Assembly (NCBI RefSeq): GCF_003971255.1
Contig: NZ_CP034660.1
Location: forward strand, 3,596,001 to 3,660,000
Source: Colwellia sp. Arc7-635
Lineage (GTDB): Bacteria > Pseudomonadota > Gammaproteobacteria > Enterobacterales > Alteromonadaceae
Direction of reading: 5' to 3'
Length of the DNA: 64,000 nucleotides
Under the pieces are notes generated by a model that saw only the letters and a list, made by a program, of their open reading frames with translations, made no database searches and was not told where the DNA came from. Position numbers and translations under genes: made by a program. Below are positions 18,189 through 27,129 of this stretch, piece by piece. The stretch's first letter is position 1. Every line of letters begins with the position of its first letter.

Positions 18189-18983
18189 TTAATAGCAAAT
18201 CATTTTGAAGGCGACTAGCATTAAAAACAACGCAAAGCCCTTTTTCATATAAGACAAAGGTAGTTTAGCGCCTGCTTTTACCCCTAAGGGCGCAAATAAC
18301 GATGACGTCAGTACGATACCTAATAACGCAGGTAAATAGATATAACCGATACTCCAAGGCGGTAGGTCGCTTTGTCCAAAACCAATAACAACGTAGCCTA
18401 AAGCGCCAAAAAACGCGACAATAATGCCACTAGCTGTTGCAACACCAATGGCTTGACGCATCGATAATGAACAATACATTAAAATAGGCACTAATATCGC
18501 CCCACCAGCAATGCCCATCAAGCTTGCTAACACACCAGTAAATAAGCCAATACTTTGCAAGCCCCAACGAGTAGGTAATGTGACACTGCGCTGAACTTTA
18601 ATCGACAAAAACATATAAGCCGCAAGTATCAGCACTGCACTGGCAAATATAATCGTTAACGCTTTTAACGATAGCATGCCCGCAATAACGGCACCGAGTA
18701 AAGCGCCAATAGCCACCGAGAGCACTAATTTTCTTGCTATAGACCAAGGAATATTACCGTTTTTATGATGTGCAAAAGCAGCAGAAGAGGAAGTGAAAAT
18801 TATCGACGCTAGCGAGGTTGCTAATGCCATAGGAAAAGCTAATTCAGCGCTGATACCCATTAAAGGTAATAAATAAACTAATACCGGTACAATAATCAGC
18901 CCGCCACCAATACCAAGTAAACCGGCAAAAAAACCCACAATTGCGCCTAATAAAGCACAGGCGATGAAAACACTAGTAAACAT
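18189..18983 (-). CDS. TauE/SafE (TSUP) family membrane transporter
   Basis: A 264-residue inner-membrane protein of about eight helices in two repeats. Each repeat carries the family's glycine-rich motif (GFFAGLLGIGGGLIIVPVL near residue 20 and GVLASLMGIAGGAILVPIL near 150). TSUP members export or import sulfite, sulfoacetate and other small anions; the substrate cannot be assigned here. It lies between ptsP and thyA on the same strand. E. coli carries a relative, yfcA, beside epmC instead. Confidence 0.88.
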   Translation of the reverse strand: MFTSVFIACALLGAIVGFFAGLLGIGGGLIIVPVLVYLLPLMGISAELAFPMALATSLASIIFTSSSAAFAHHKNGNIPWSIARKLVLSVAIGALLGAVIAGMLSLKALTIIFASAVLILAAYMFLSIKVQRSVTLPTRWGLQSIGLFTGVLASLMGIAGGAILVPILMYCSLSMRQAIGVATASGIIVAFFGALGYVVIGFGQSDLPPWSIGYIYLPALLGIVLTSSLFAPLGVKAGAKLPLSYMKKGFALFLMLVAFKMICY

Positions 18984-19132
18984 TCATATCACTTAACTTG
19001 ATTACAGGGCTTGGTCTATTTGATTGTAACGTTAAACTCAAACTATGATTACGGTGACAGGTACGGTTATGGCTAGATTTAAAATAAAGGCTAGTATCGT
19101 CACTAGAAATAATAAAAAATATTGAAATATTT

Positions 19133-21412
19133 TTATTGTAATTTTGCATGAGCAAAATCCCCTAAACCTAATTTTATTAACTGCTCATGCATGTAACTAT
19201 GCACATTAGCGGTGTCTTTTAGACTCAAGACCGTTGTTAACATTTTCTTTAACTTGTGGTATTCAACATGTCGAATAACCCACTTAACCTTAGCTAAACT
19301 ATGAGCGCTCATACTTAAATTTTTATAGCCCATCGCCATTAATAGTAATGCACCCGTGGGTTCATTCGCCAATTCGCCACAAATACTCAATGGCATGTGC
19401 TGCGCTTGGCTCTTTTGTGCAATGTAGTGCAGTGCGCGTAAAACCGCGGGATGATAAAAATCATATAAACTGGCTACGCGGCTATTATTACGATCAACCG
19501 CTAATAAATATTGGGTTAAGTCATTACTTCCCACCGAAAAAAAGTCGACTTTTTCAGCCAAATCTTCTAGCTGAAAAACAACACTAGGCACTTCAATCAT
19601 CACGCCAACTTTAGGTTTTACTAACCTGTCACGTTCATTGTGAGACAACTCAGAGGAGATTTCATAATATGCTTGATTAATCAGCCTAATGGCCTCGTCG
19701 ACCTCGGTAATGCTCGAAATCATTGGTAACATAATAGCTAAATTGCCTAAGCCAAAATTTGCTCTGAGCATAGCGCGTATTTGTACTAAGAATATTTCTG
19801 GGTGATCAAGCGTGATCCGAATGCCGCGCCAGCCTAAAAAAGGGTTTGCTTCGATAATAGGAAAGTAAGGCAGCGATTTATCGCCACCAACATCTAACGT
19901 TCGCATCGTGACAGGTTTGCCTGCGAATGACATTAATACCTGACGATACAACGCCGTTTGCTCAGTTTCTGATGGAAAACAACTACGATTCATAAACGGA
20001 ATTTCGGTACGATACAAGCCTACGCCATCGGCACCAACACTTTTTGAATACTCAAAGCCAGATGACAAACCGGTATTGACCAATAAACTCATGCCATGGC
20101 CATCTTTGGTTTCTGCCGGTAAATGCTCAACTTCTTTGACTTGTGCTTGTAGTTCTTCTTCTACCGCCAAAATGTGACGATATTCACTGATTAATGCATC
20201 GCCTGGCGTGACATAAAGTTGATAGCCGTAGCCATCTAAAATAGCTTTTTTATGATGCAATTGACGGATAGTAAGAAAGTCACCGCCCATAATTGCTGGA
20301 ATATTTAATGCTTTAGCTAAAATAGCCGTATGTGAATTATTAGAGCCCGATAACGAAACAATGCCTAATAAACCAAGATGTTGATACTCTGCCAACATAG
20401 TGGCGCTGACATCTTCTGCCACCAGGATAAATTGCTCAGGTAGTTTTTGATCGCGTCCAGCCAAGTTTTGAATATTATTTAATAATCGATTGCCTAAATC
20501 TTTAATATCGTAGGCACGTTCACGTAAATATTCATCATCTAAGGCTTCAAATTTCACCACATAACCGTCGACAATTAATTTCAAAGCACTTTCAGCATTC
20601 CAGCCTTGTTTAATTTTTGTCATCACTTCAGTTTTAAAATTATCACTATCAAGTAACTGTTTATAAACATCAAAAATGTCGAGACTACTGTCTGAAATTA
20701 TTTTTCTGAGCTTTTCACTCATTTCGGAAAATTCAGCAAATGTTCGACGTACAGCATTATCAAAAATAATTAACTGCTGTTCAGCGTCGTTAACCTTATT
20801 AACCGCAATAGTCGACAAGTCTGCTTTCGGGTGCACCACAATCATCTCACCAATAGCGATACCTGGCGCGCCACCAATACCTTTATGATGCTTAGCAAAG
20901 CTTTGATTACCATGATAGAGCTCAATCATACCTTGCGCTTCAATACCGGCAAGTGCTGTGGCTAATTGTGCTGATAAGGTGACGAGAAATGCTTCTTCAT
21001 TTTCGTTAAAAACACGGGCGTGCTTTTGTTGAACAGTTAAGATACCTAAAACTTTACGTTGATGAATAATAGGAGTGCCTAAAAAGGCTTTAAAACGATC
21101 TTCTTCTACTTCAGGTGCATGAATATAATCAGGGTGCTGTTGAGCATTAGCAATGTTTATCGGCTCTTCACGTTGTCCAACCAAGCCAACAAGACCTTCA
21201 GTAAAACCAACACTCGTGCGGCCAAAAGACTCTTGTGCTAAACCGTTAGATGCCATCAGAAGAAAGTGCTGCTTATTATGATCAGCTAAATATACTGAAC
21301 AGCACTGAGTCGCTAATGCCTCTTTGACCTGAGACACTAAGCGAAGTAACGCTTGATCCAACTCTGAAGTTTGGCTGAATTCTAAAACAATTCGACGTAA
21401 AACCGGAAGCAT
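19133..21412 (-). CDS. ptsP: Phosphoenolpyruvate-protein phosphotransferase PtsP (EI-Ntr)
   Basis: Enzyme I of the nitrogen PTS: it takes phosphate from PEP and passes it to NPr. The 759 residues have an N-terminal GAF sensor (1-160; SVYLADHNKQ, AFLGTPIIHQRKVLG) that responds to glutamine or alpha-ketoglutarate in relatives. The EI part follows, with active-site His361 (SGSNNSHTAILAKALNIPAIMG) and a PEP-binding barrel (SVGSNDLTQYLLAVDRN, then LSICGELA). It lies downstream of rppH, as in E. coli, with a hairpin between. ptsO and ptsN are not in the window. Confidence 0.95.
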   Translation of the reverse strand: MLPVLRRIVLEFSQTSELDQALLRLVSQVKEALATQCCSVYLADHNKQHFLLMASNGLAQESFGRTSVGFTEGLVGLVGQREEPINIANAQQHPDYIHAPEVEEDRFKAFLGTPIIHQRKVLGILTVQQKHARVFNENEEAFLVTLSAQLATALAGIEAQGMIELYHGNQSFAKHHKGIGGAPGIAIGEMIVVHPKADLSTIAVNKVNDAEQQLIIFDNAVRRTFAEFSEMSEKLRKIISDSSLDIFDVYKQLLDSDNFKTEVMTKIKQGWNAESALKLIVDGYVVKFEALDDEYLRERAYDIKDLGNRLLNNIQNLAGRDQKLPEQFILVAEDVSATMLAEYQHLGLLGIVSLSGSNNSHTAILAKALNIPAIMGGDFLTIRQLHHKKAILDGYGYQLYVTPGDALISEYRHILAVEEELQAQVKEVEHLPAETKDGHGMSLLVNTGLSSGFEYSKSVGADGVGLYRTEIPFMNRSCFPSETEQTALYRQVLMSFAGKPVTMRTLDVGGDKSLPYFPIIEANPFLGWRGIRITLDHPEIFLVQIRAMLRANFGLGNLAIMLPMISSITEVDEAIRLINQAYYEISSELSHNERDRLVKPKVGVMIEVPSVVFQLEDLAEKVDFFSVGSNDLTQYLLAVDRNNSRVASLYDFYHPAVLRALHYIAQKSQAQHMPLSICGELANEPTGALLLMAMGYKNLSMSAHSLAKVKWVIRHVEYHKLKKMLTTVLSLKDTANVHSYMHEQLIKLGLGDFAHAKLQ

Positions 21413-21604
21413 TATAATCCCTATAATTTATTTTTACTGATGTATTCGATAACCTATAATATTCAAAGCTATAGTCTCATCCATGACTATACCTGTACTA
21501 TTGACCTAGCCACTTCTGAGTTAACTCACTGCTAGCTAATGCTGAATTAACGCGAGTTAACACTGATTAATTCTGAGTAAAATATATACCAACAATTTTA
21601 AACT

Positions 21605-21630
21605 AAATAGCTCACCGAAGTGAGCTATTT
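21605..21630 (-). terminator. cUUCGg hairpin between rppH and ptsP
   Basis: On the minus strand AAATAGCTCAC-TTCG-GTGAGCTATTT forms an 11-base perfect stem closed by a UUCG tetraloop. It lies 35 bases after the rppH stop. The following bases (AGTTTAAAATTG) are only moderately T-rich, so it may be a partial terminator or an mRNA-stabilising stem. Confidence 0.6.
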
Positions 21631-21664
21631 TACAAGACATAACAATAATCTAAGGTAATAACAA

Positions 21665-22171
21665 TTAAGCACGGCGGCGGCGACGTTCTTGGCGATAACT
21701 CGGCATTGCAGCTAAAGCAAATTCTTTCATCACCTTACGATAAACTTCACGTTTAAACGACACCACTTGCCTTACTGGATACCAATAAGACACCCAACGC
21801 CAGTCATCAAACTCGGGATGATTAGAATGTAATAAATCAACAGCTGATTCTGGTGCCGTCAGTTTCAGTAAAAACCATTTCTGCTTTTGACCAATACAAA
21901 CGGGTAAGCTTTCGTGTCTAATTAACCTTTTTGGTAATTTATATCTTAACCAATGCTTAGTGGTTGCCACAATTTTAACATGTTCAGGTTTTAAACCTAC
22001 TTCCTCGTCTAATTCCCGGTACATAGTTTGCTCTGCAGACTCACCCTCATCAACTCCACCTTGTGGATATTGCCAAGAATGCTGACCAAAACGCCTTGCC
22101 CAAAATACTTGTCCCCCATCATTGATTATTACTATGCCGACATTGGCTCGATAGCCTTCGGCATCTATCAA
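21665..22171 (-). CDS. rppH: RNA pyrophosphohydrolase RppH
   Basis: A Nudix hydrolase that removes pyrophosphate from 5'-triphosphate mRNA ends and so starts RNase E-dependent decay. The N-terminus [14 protein letters not shown] and [20 protein letters not shown] match E. coli RppH, and the Nudix box [20 protein letters not shown] is complete. I place the start at a TTG (22171), which has AGGAG five bases before it and aligns with the E. coli start, giving 168 residues. The frame is open to an ATG at 22222 with poorer support. The Arg-rich tail (RQERRRRRA) is notable. Confidence 0.93.
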   Translation of the reverse strand: MIDAEGYRANVGIVIINDGGQVFWARRFGQHSWQYPQGGVDEGESAEQTMYRELDEEVGLKPEHVKIVATTKHWLRYKLPKRLIRHESLPVCIGQKQKWFLLKLTAPESAVDLLHSNHPEFDDWRWVSYWYPVRQVVSFKREVYRKVMKEFALAAMPSYRQERRRRRA

Positions 22172-22372
22172 AGGAACTCCTGACAGCATTAAATAATGCT
22201 TTGATTCTTCCACATTCTGCACTTTTGGGCAAACACTTATTGATAGAAACCGACCTAATACTATCGATTAGCGATTGTTTACTCATAACATTTTAGCTAT
22301 TAAGAATAAGACAGAAAATAATTGCCTTGCTCAAAACCTTATAGCTGATTGATAATAAGCGAAACCAAATTA

Positions 22373-23065
22373 ATGAATGAGCTAGTGTTGAGTATTGGAA
22401 CAAGCCCTAAAAACGAAGCGGAATTGCTAGAAAGAGCACAAGACCTTGCCGGCATGACACTTGGAGAAGTGGCTGAATCTATTAATGTGGTTGTTCCTAA
22501 AGATTTAAAACGTGAAAAAGGCTGGATAGGCTTGTTATTAGAGCAAGTATTAGGCGCCAGTGCCGGATCTCGACCTGAACCTGATTTTCCGCATTTAGGT
22601 ATCGAATTGAAATCTTTACCCATTAATTATCAAGGTAAGCCATTAGAAACAACATTTGTTTGTGTCGCTCCCCTAACCGGATTAGTTGGTGCTCAATGGC
22701 AAACCAGTCATATTCGCAATAAACTTGCGCGCGTTTTATGGGTGCCTGTTGTATCTGAACGCTCCATCCCAATAGCCGAACGCATTATTGGCACGGCATT
22801 TATTTGGTCCCCTTCTGCAGAAGAAGAGCATTTACTAGCGCTAGACTGGCAAGAACTCACTGATATGATCGTGCTCGGCAATGTTGAAAATATCCACGGC
22901 AAACATGGGCAAGTTTTACAACTGAGGCCCAAAGCGGCAAACAGTCATGCTAAAACTCAAGCATTTAATCGCTTAGGCCAACCATTTATGACGTTACCAC
23001 GTGGTTTCTACTTAAAAACAAGCTTTACACAGTCATTGTTGAATAAGTATTTACGCGTAAATTAG
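22373..23065 (+). CDS. mutH: DNA mismatch repair endonuclease MutH
   Basis: MutH nicks the unmethylated strand at hemimethylated GATC when called by MutS-MutL. From the ATG at 22373 it has 230 residues (E. coli 229). The metal-binding residues are present in [16 protein letters not shown] (D...ExK), and the C-terminus [12 protein letters not shown] is conserved. An upstream TTG at 22349 is in frame but would lengthen the protein beyond the family. Its presence implies Dam methylation in this organism. It is divergent from rppH across about 200 bases. Confidence 0.95.
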   Translation: MNELVLSIGTSPKNEAELLERAQDLAGMTLGEVAESINVVVPKDLKREKGWIGLLLEQVLGASAGSRPEPDFPHLGIELKSLPINYQGKPLETTFVCVAPLTGLVGAQWQTSHIRNKLARVLWVPVVSERSIPIAERIIGTAFIWSPSAEEEHLLALDWQELTDMIVLGNVENIHGKHGQVLQLRPKAANSHAKTQAFNRLGQPFMTLPRGFYLKTSFTQSLLNKYLRVN

Positions 23066-23202
23066 TAAGCTAGTCGATGTTAATATATTCAAAAAGGCCA
23101 AATCAGTACTATTCAGTATTATAAAAAATAAAATCGTAGCTAAAATTCATTAACCACGCTATAAATATAGATTATATTAAGTTTTGGCACAGTTATACAT
23201 CT

Positions 23203-24639
23203 ATGAAGTTTGGTAATAAATTTGATCGTTACATTGCAGTAATATTTTTCGTTACTATTATGACGGTTATTTTGGCATCATATCTAACATTGAAAGATGT
23301 AATAAATAGTCATAATAAACAAGTACAAAGTGCTATTACTCCGCTATTTTCCTTAGTCACTAGTGAAATACTTCGGCCATTAAATGTCGCCAGTTTTATG
23401 GCACATAATCAATTTTTGCTCGATTATGTCAGCCAAGAAAGTATAGATAAAGACCGCCTGACTTCTTACATCAATAAAATATCTAGCTCATATAATATGC
23501 TAGCATTCATAGCGTTAAAAAATCACAACCTTATGATCGACTCTGACGGCAAAGAAGCCATGCTAAGCAGTGAAGACGCAGAGTGGTTTCATCGCATCAA
23601 AGATTTACCTGGCGATCAATTTACTGACATAGGTAATTCTGAAGATCCGCATTTATATTTTGATAACCGTATTTTCAATAATGACGGTAAATTTATTGGT
23701 TTTACTGGCGTTGCTATTGATCTCAATTATTTTAGCAGTAAGTTTCAAGAATATAGTGATCGTTTTGGTTTTGAATTATATTTTGTTGATAAAAATAATA
23801 TTATCACTCTGTCGTCTAATAAAATTATGAAATCGGAAAGCCATCACCGAAAAGCGCTCATGACCCGCTTAAATGACTTACCTTGGCACCAATCCCTAGT
23901 AGCGAATAATGGTACGGATAAAAACTTAAACACCGAAGTTATGTACACCACTGAAAGCGGTTTATTGATTTCTCAGATGCCCATTCAAGAGCTAGATTGG
24001 CGCATGTTTATTGTTTCACCACCAGCCTCTGAACAAAGTGAGTATTGGAAAATATTTATTAGTCGCTTCTTACTATTTTTCTTTATTGCCATCATTTTCT
24101 ATTTGATACTTTTAAATACCATTAATTATTTAAAATCGCGTTTAATTAGACACTCTGAAACTGACTATTTAACGCAACTACCTAATCGTAGTCATATTCA
24201 TTCGCGCTTCGATGATTTGGCTAAAAGTAATAAAAATCTCTGTGTTGTTTTAGCGGATATTGATAACTTTAAAGATGTTAATGATACTTACGGACATTTA
24301 GTCGGCGACGATGTCTTACGTATTATCTCCGAGCAATTATCATTAACACTGCGAAAAATTGACGTGGTCGGTCGCTGGGGTGGAGAAGAGTTTGTCATGC
24401 TACTACCTGAAACAACGGCTCAACAAGCCCATATTATTGTCGAACGTATTAGGAATAACATTGCGGCTATTTCTTTCCCAATATCATCAACTAGTGGTAC
24501 TTTTTTCACAACGATTAGCTTTGGTATTTGTGAACAATCTCTTGCAAATAAAACCATTGAAAGTTATATAGACTGTGCAGATAAAGCATTATACGAAGCT
24601 AAAAGTAATGGTAGAAACCAAAGCGTTATTTTCAATTAA
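23203..24639 (+). CDS. Diguanylate cyclase with periplasmic Cache-type sensor
   Basis: A 478-residue membrane enzyme. One transmembrane helix lies at 10-30 and a second at about 285-307, around a 250-residue periplasmic domain with Cache-like features (DKNNIITLSSN). The C-terminal GGDEF domain has the active site RWGGEEF (GGEEF 393-397) and an intact I-site RKID (384-387). It should make cyclic-di-GMP in response to an external small molecule. This is the second cyclase in the window with both sites intact. Confidence 0.9.
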   Translation: MKFGNKFDRYIAVIFFVTIMTVILASYLTLKDVINSHNKQVQSAITPLFSLVTSEILRPLNVASFMAHNQFLLDYVSQESIDKDRLTSYINKISSSYNMLAFIALKNHNLMIDSDGKEAMLSSEDAEWFHRIKDLPGDQFTDIGNSEDPHLYFDNRIFNNDGKFIGFTGVAIDLNYFSSKFQEYSDRFGFELYFVDKNNIITLSSNKIMKSESHHRKALMTRLNDLPWHQSLVANNGTDKNLNTEVMYTTESGLLISQMPIQELDWRMFIVSPPASEQSEYWKIFISRFLLFFFIAIIFYLILLNTINYLKSRLIRHSETDYLTQLPNRSHIHSRFDDLAKSNKNLCVVLADIDNFKDVNDTYGHLVGDDVLRIISEQLSLTLRKIDVVGRWGGEEFVMLLPETTAQQAHIIVERIRNNIAAISFPISSTSGTFFTTISFGICEQSLANKTIESYIDCADKALYEAKSNGRNQSVIFN

Positions 24640-24683
24640 GCGACAATTAAAAGATCAAAGATTATTGCTAATTTTGGATACTG

Positions 24684-24737
24684 GCCGTACCTAAAAAATA
24701 TTACTCCAAAGGTTTAAAGTGATATTTTAAGTACGGC
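24684..24737. repeat. Long imperfect inverted repeat between convergent genes
   Basis: Perfect outer arms GCCGTAC / GTACGGC continue as an imperfect stem of about 20 pairs (CTAAAAAATATTACT against AGTGATATTTTAA) around a 15-base loop. It lies 45 bases after the cyclase stop and 21 bases from the mutarotase stop. It could end both transcripts. Confidence 0.6.
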
Positions 24738-24757
24738 TGCAGACGTATTTTTAATGT

Positions 24758-25654
24758 CTATTTACGTTTATCATGAAGTTTAATCGTTTGGCTCATACAA
24801 GCAGTCGCTTGGCTCTCAATACTCTGCCAATGAGTATTTGCAGCTTCTAAACAAACAAATTCATCTTCTCCTTGGGCGTGTACATCGCTCATCGCTTTAG
24901 CGTCCGTTCCTGGGTTCCATAAAACCCATTGCTGACAACCTTGGCTTAGCACTTCAATCTCTCGTTGCCATTCGTGGTCAAAAATAACCATACGTTCGTC
25001 ACTATGATAAATACGATCAATTGGCCCCGAGCAATTATTTAACGGTGATTTTTTTCCATTAACCGCTGAAATTTTATCGTCGAAAATAAGGCTATTCAAC
25101 GCCGGAATTTCAGTTTTTTTCGGGTTCCCCACACAAAAGTAGCTATGCAAAGCACCGGTATATGTCAGTGTTTGATCAGATAGATTTTGCATCGTTAACG
25201 TTTGCTGAAATGTTTCATTAAAGACCAGCGTTTGTGTTAATTTAAAAGCTGCGGGCCAATGAGGCGAAAGTTGTTCACCGGCTAATAATAAGGTTATTTC
25301 AACATTATCCGAGGTGATTTTTATATCGGCAAGTTGCCATTGACTCTGTCTAGCAAAACCATGGTTTTTCGTTTTAATCACATTACCGTTAGCCAGTTTA
25401 ACTTCACCACCAAACCAGGGCCAGCATAGTGGTACACCGCCTCTAATAGCAGTACCTAAGTTATATTGACTATCATCACTAAGCCAAAATACAGGTTGTT
25501 GTCCTACCGGTTGCCAACTAAGCACTTGGCCACCATATAAGCTAACAGAACCTTCACCCTTTTGATGAATAAAGCGCAAAGCTTGTAATCCTTCGGCAAG
25601 TTCAAATAATTCCACACGACCAAATTCATTTTCTAGCAATATTTTTAACATCAA
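24758..25654 (-). CDS. yeaD: D-hexose-6-phosphate mutarotase (YeaD family)
   Basis: A 298-residue aldose-1-epimerase-like protein that interconverts the anomers of glucose-6-phosphate and similar sugars. Typical features are GQVLSWQP, RGGVPLCWPWFGG, the LHSYFCVG stretch with a catalytic His, and a late conserved segment WNPGTDAKAMSDVHAQGEDEFVCLE. It is cytosolic with no signal peptide. It stands alone on the minus strand. Confidence 0.9.
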   Translation of the reverse strand: MMLKILLENEFGRVELFELAEGLQALRFIHQKGEGSVSLYGGQVLSWQPVGQQPVFWLSDDSQYNLGTAIRGGVPLCWPWFGGEVKLANGNVIKTKNHGFARQSQWQLADIKITSDNVEITLLLAGEQLSPHWPAAFKLTQTLVFNETFQQTLTMQNLSDQTLTYTGALHSYFCVGNPKKTEIPALNSLIFDDKISAVNGKKSPLNNCSGPIDRIYHSDERMVIFDHEWQREIEVLSQGCQQWVLWNPGTDAKAMSDVHAQGEDEFVCLEAANTHWQSIESQATACMSQTIKLHDKRK

Positions 25655-25820
25655 ACTTATTTCTACCTCTTTGAACTTATAGTGCTAACCACAAAGGCTA
25701 CACTGTTATTAATAACATTTTAGGTCATTATACCCAAACGGCTTAAAGATGCAGTTTCAAGTGGCTTGGGTAAATACTGATGGATGAAAGCGTTAAGTAT
25801 TCTGAATAGCTTTCAAGTTT

Positions 25821-25852
25821 AAAAATAAAAAAGCCACGGATTAACGTGGCCA
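25821..25852 (-). terminator. Terminator of the amidohydrolase pair
   Basis: On the minus strand GGCCACG-TTAAT-CCGTGGC is followed by a long T run. It lies 20 bases after the stop of the second amidohydrolase gene. Confidence 0.9.
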
Positions 25853-25871
25853 TTTATTTACCGCTTATAAC

Positions 25872-27128
25872 TTACTTTATGTAAGATTTAGGCATATCGC
25901 TGTCGCTTGTGTAGCGATCACGCAACGCATCCTGACGGCTTTTAGTTGAGTACTCTTTACCGGCAATCCAAATATGCTCGACTTTAGTGCTCAGTTCAAA
26001 AGGATCGGCACTCCACAGTACTAAATCCGCAGTTTTACCCACGGCAATTGTGCCACTGTCGAGGTTAAAAGCTTCAGCAACATTCGCTGTAACCGATGCT
26101 AATGCCGCATCTCGTGATAAACCATTAGCGATTGCATTACCTGCATGAAACCTAAGTTGGTAAAGATTATGCGTATCACCATTAACGGTTAATACAACAT
26201 CAACACCTGCTGCGGTTAGTTTTGCTGCATTTTTTAATGATGCATGTAAAGAATCAAAACTACTCGGCAAATTATCTAATGCAGCCATCACAACCGGTAC
26301 TTCAGCGTCAGCAATTTCTTTTGCAACTAATACGGCATCAGCGGCACCAACGAGAACTAAATCTAATGAGAATTGCTTTTTAAGTTGCAGTAATACCAGT
26401 AAATCTGTTGCTCGGTCAGCATAAGCAACTAACGCTTTATCGCCGCTTAGTAATGCGTTTATCACTTGTGCTTGACGGCTTGGTTCTTTCGCTTCTTTTT
26501 TGCTTTTAGTATTTTTCGCTTTAGCTAATTGCTTAGTAGCATCTTCAAGCTCAAACTGTAGTTTCTGTAACGCTAATGCTCGCGAGCCTTTACTTTTTGC
26601 TCCTAAGTCGATAACAACGTTATTGTTGCTCAAACGCACACTATCAAACTCTCCCGAAAGGTCAGCAACAAAAGTTTGGCCTTTAAACATATCATCGCCG
26701 CCATGAGGAGCAACAACATTACTGGTAATACCGCCTTTACGACTATAAGGAATAACCGTAGAGCGTGGGTTAAAAGCTAAACTTGCATCAAAAGTTATAT
26801 CCGCTTTTTCATCGCCAGCATCACGGCTGCGTGATACGGCACCGACTTCCACTAAACCTAATTGATTCATTGAACCAATTAAACCAGGGGTCAAAATTTT
26901 ACCTTGTGCGTCAATAATCGTATCAGCCACTACCGTAGCAGGATTAATAGCAATGACTTTACCGTCTTCAACCACCACGGTAGCATCTTCAAGTACACCT
27001 TGAGCGGTGACTGTGTGTATTGTCGCATGAGTAATGGCAAAGCTTTCTGCAAAACTTGCAGAAGAACTCGCTAGTGCCAAAGCAATTAGCGATGATTTGA
27101 ATAGTTTTAAATGTTTCATTTTCTTCAC
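25872..27128 (-). CDS. Exported amidohydrolase-fold protein without metal ligands (probable pseudoenzyme)
   Basis: A 418-residue protein with a signal peptide (SSLIALALASSSASFA). The fold is recognisable from the N-terminal beta-sandwich (ATVVVEDGKVIAINP), TPGLIGSMNQLGLVEVG and the C-terminal GTIAVGKTADLVLWSADPF. The metal ligands of active relatives are missing. The HxH position reads GSMNQLG, the later His positions read AYADRA and GAADAV, and the late Asp position reads VNGDT. It starts one base after the stop of its active-looking paralogue, with its ribosome binding site inside that gene, so the two are co-translated and may form a complex. The loss is seen in sequence; the complex is inference. 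Confidence 0.82.
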   Translation of the reverse strand: MKKMKHLKLFKSSLIALALASSSASFAESFAITHATIHTVTAQGVLEDATVVVEDGKVIAINPATVVADTIIDAQGKILTPGLIGSMNQLGLVEVGAVSRSRDAGDEKADITFDASLAFNPRSTVIPYSRKGGITSNVVAPHGGDDMFKGQTFVADLSGEFDSVRLSNNNVVIDLGAKSKGSRALALQKLQFELEDATKQLAKAKNTKSKKEAKEPSRQAQVINALLSGDKALVAYADRATDLLVLLQLKKQFSLDLVLVGAADAVLVAKEIADAEVPVVMAALDNLPSSFDSLHASLKNAAKLTAAGVDVVLTVNGDTHNLYQLRFHAGNAIANGLSRDAALASVTANVAEAFNLDSGTIAVGKTADLVLWSADPFELSTKVEHIWIAGKEYSTKSRQDALRDRYTSDSDMPKSYIK

Positions 27129-27129
27129 C

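Noticed and set aside
19095-19132. AT-only hairpin after ptsP (AAAAATATT/AATATTTTT)
   Set aside because: No GC in the stem, so it is too weak to call a terminator.
22349-22372. Upstream TTG start for mutH
   Set aside because: The ATG at 22373 aligns with the E. coli N-terminus and gives the family length.
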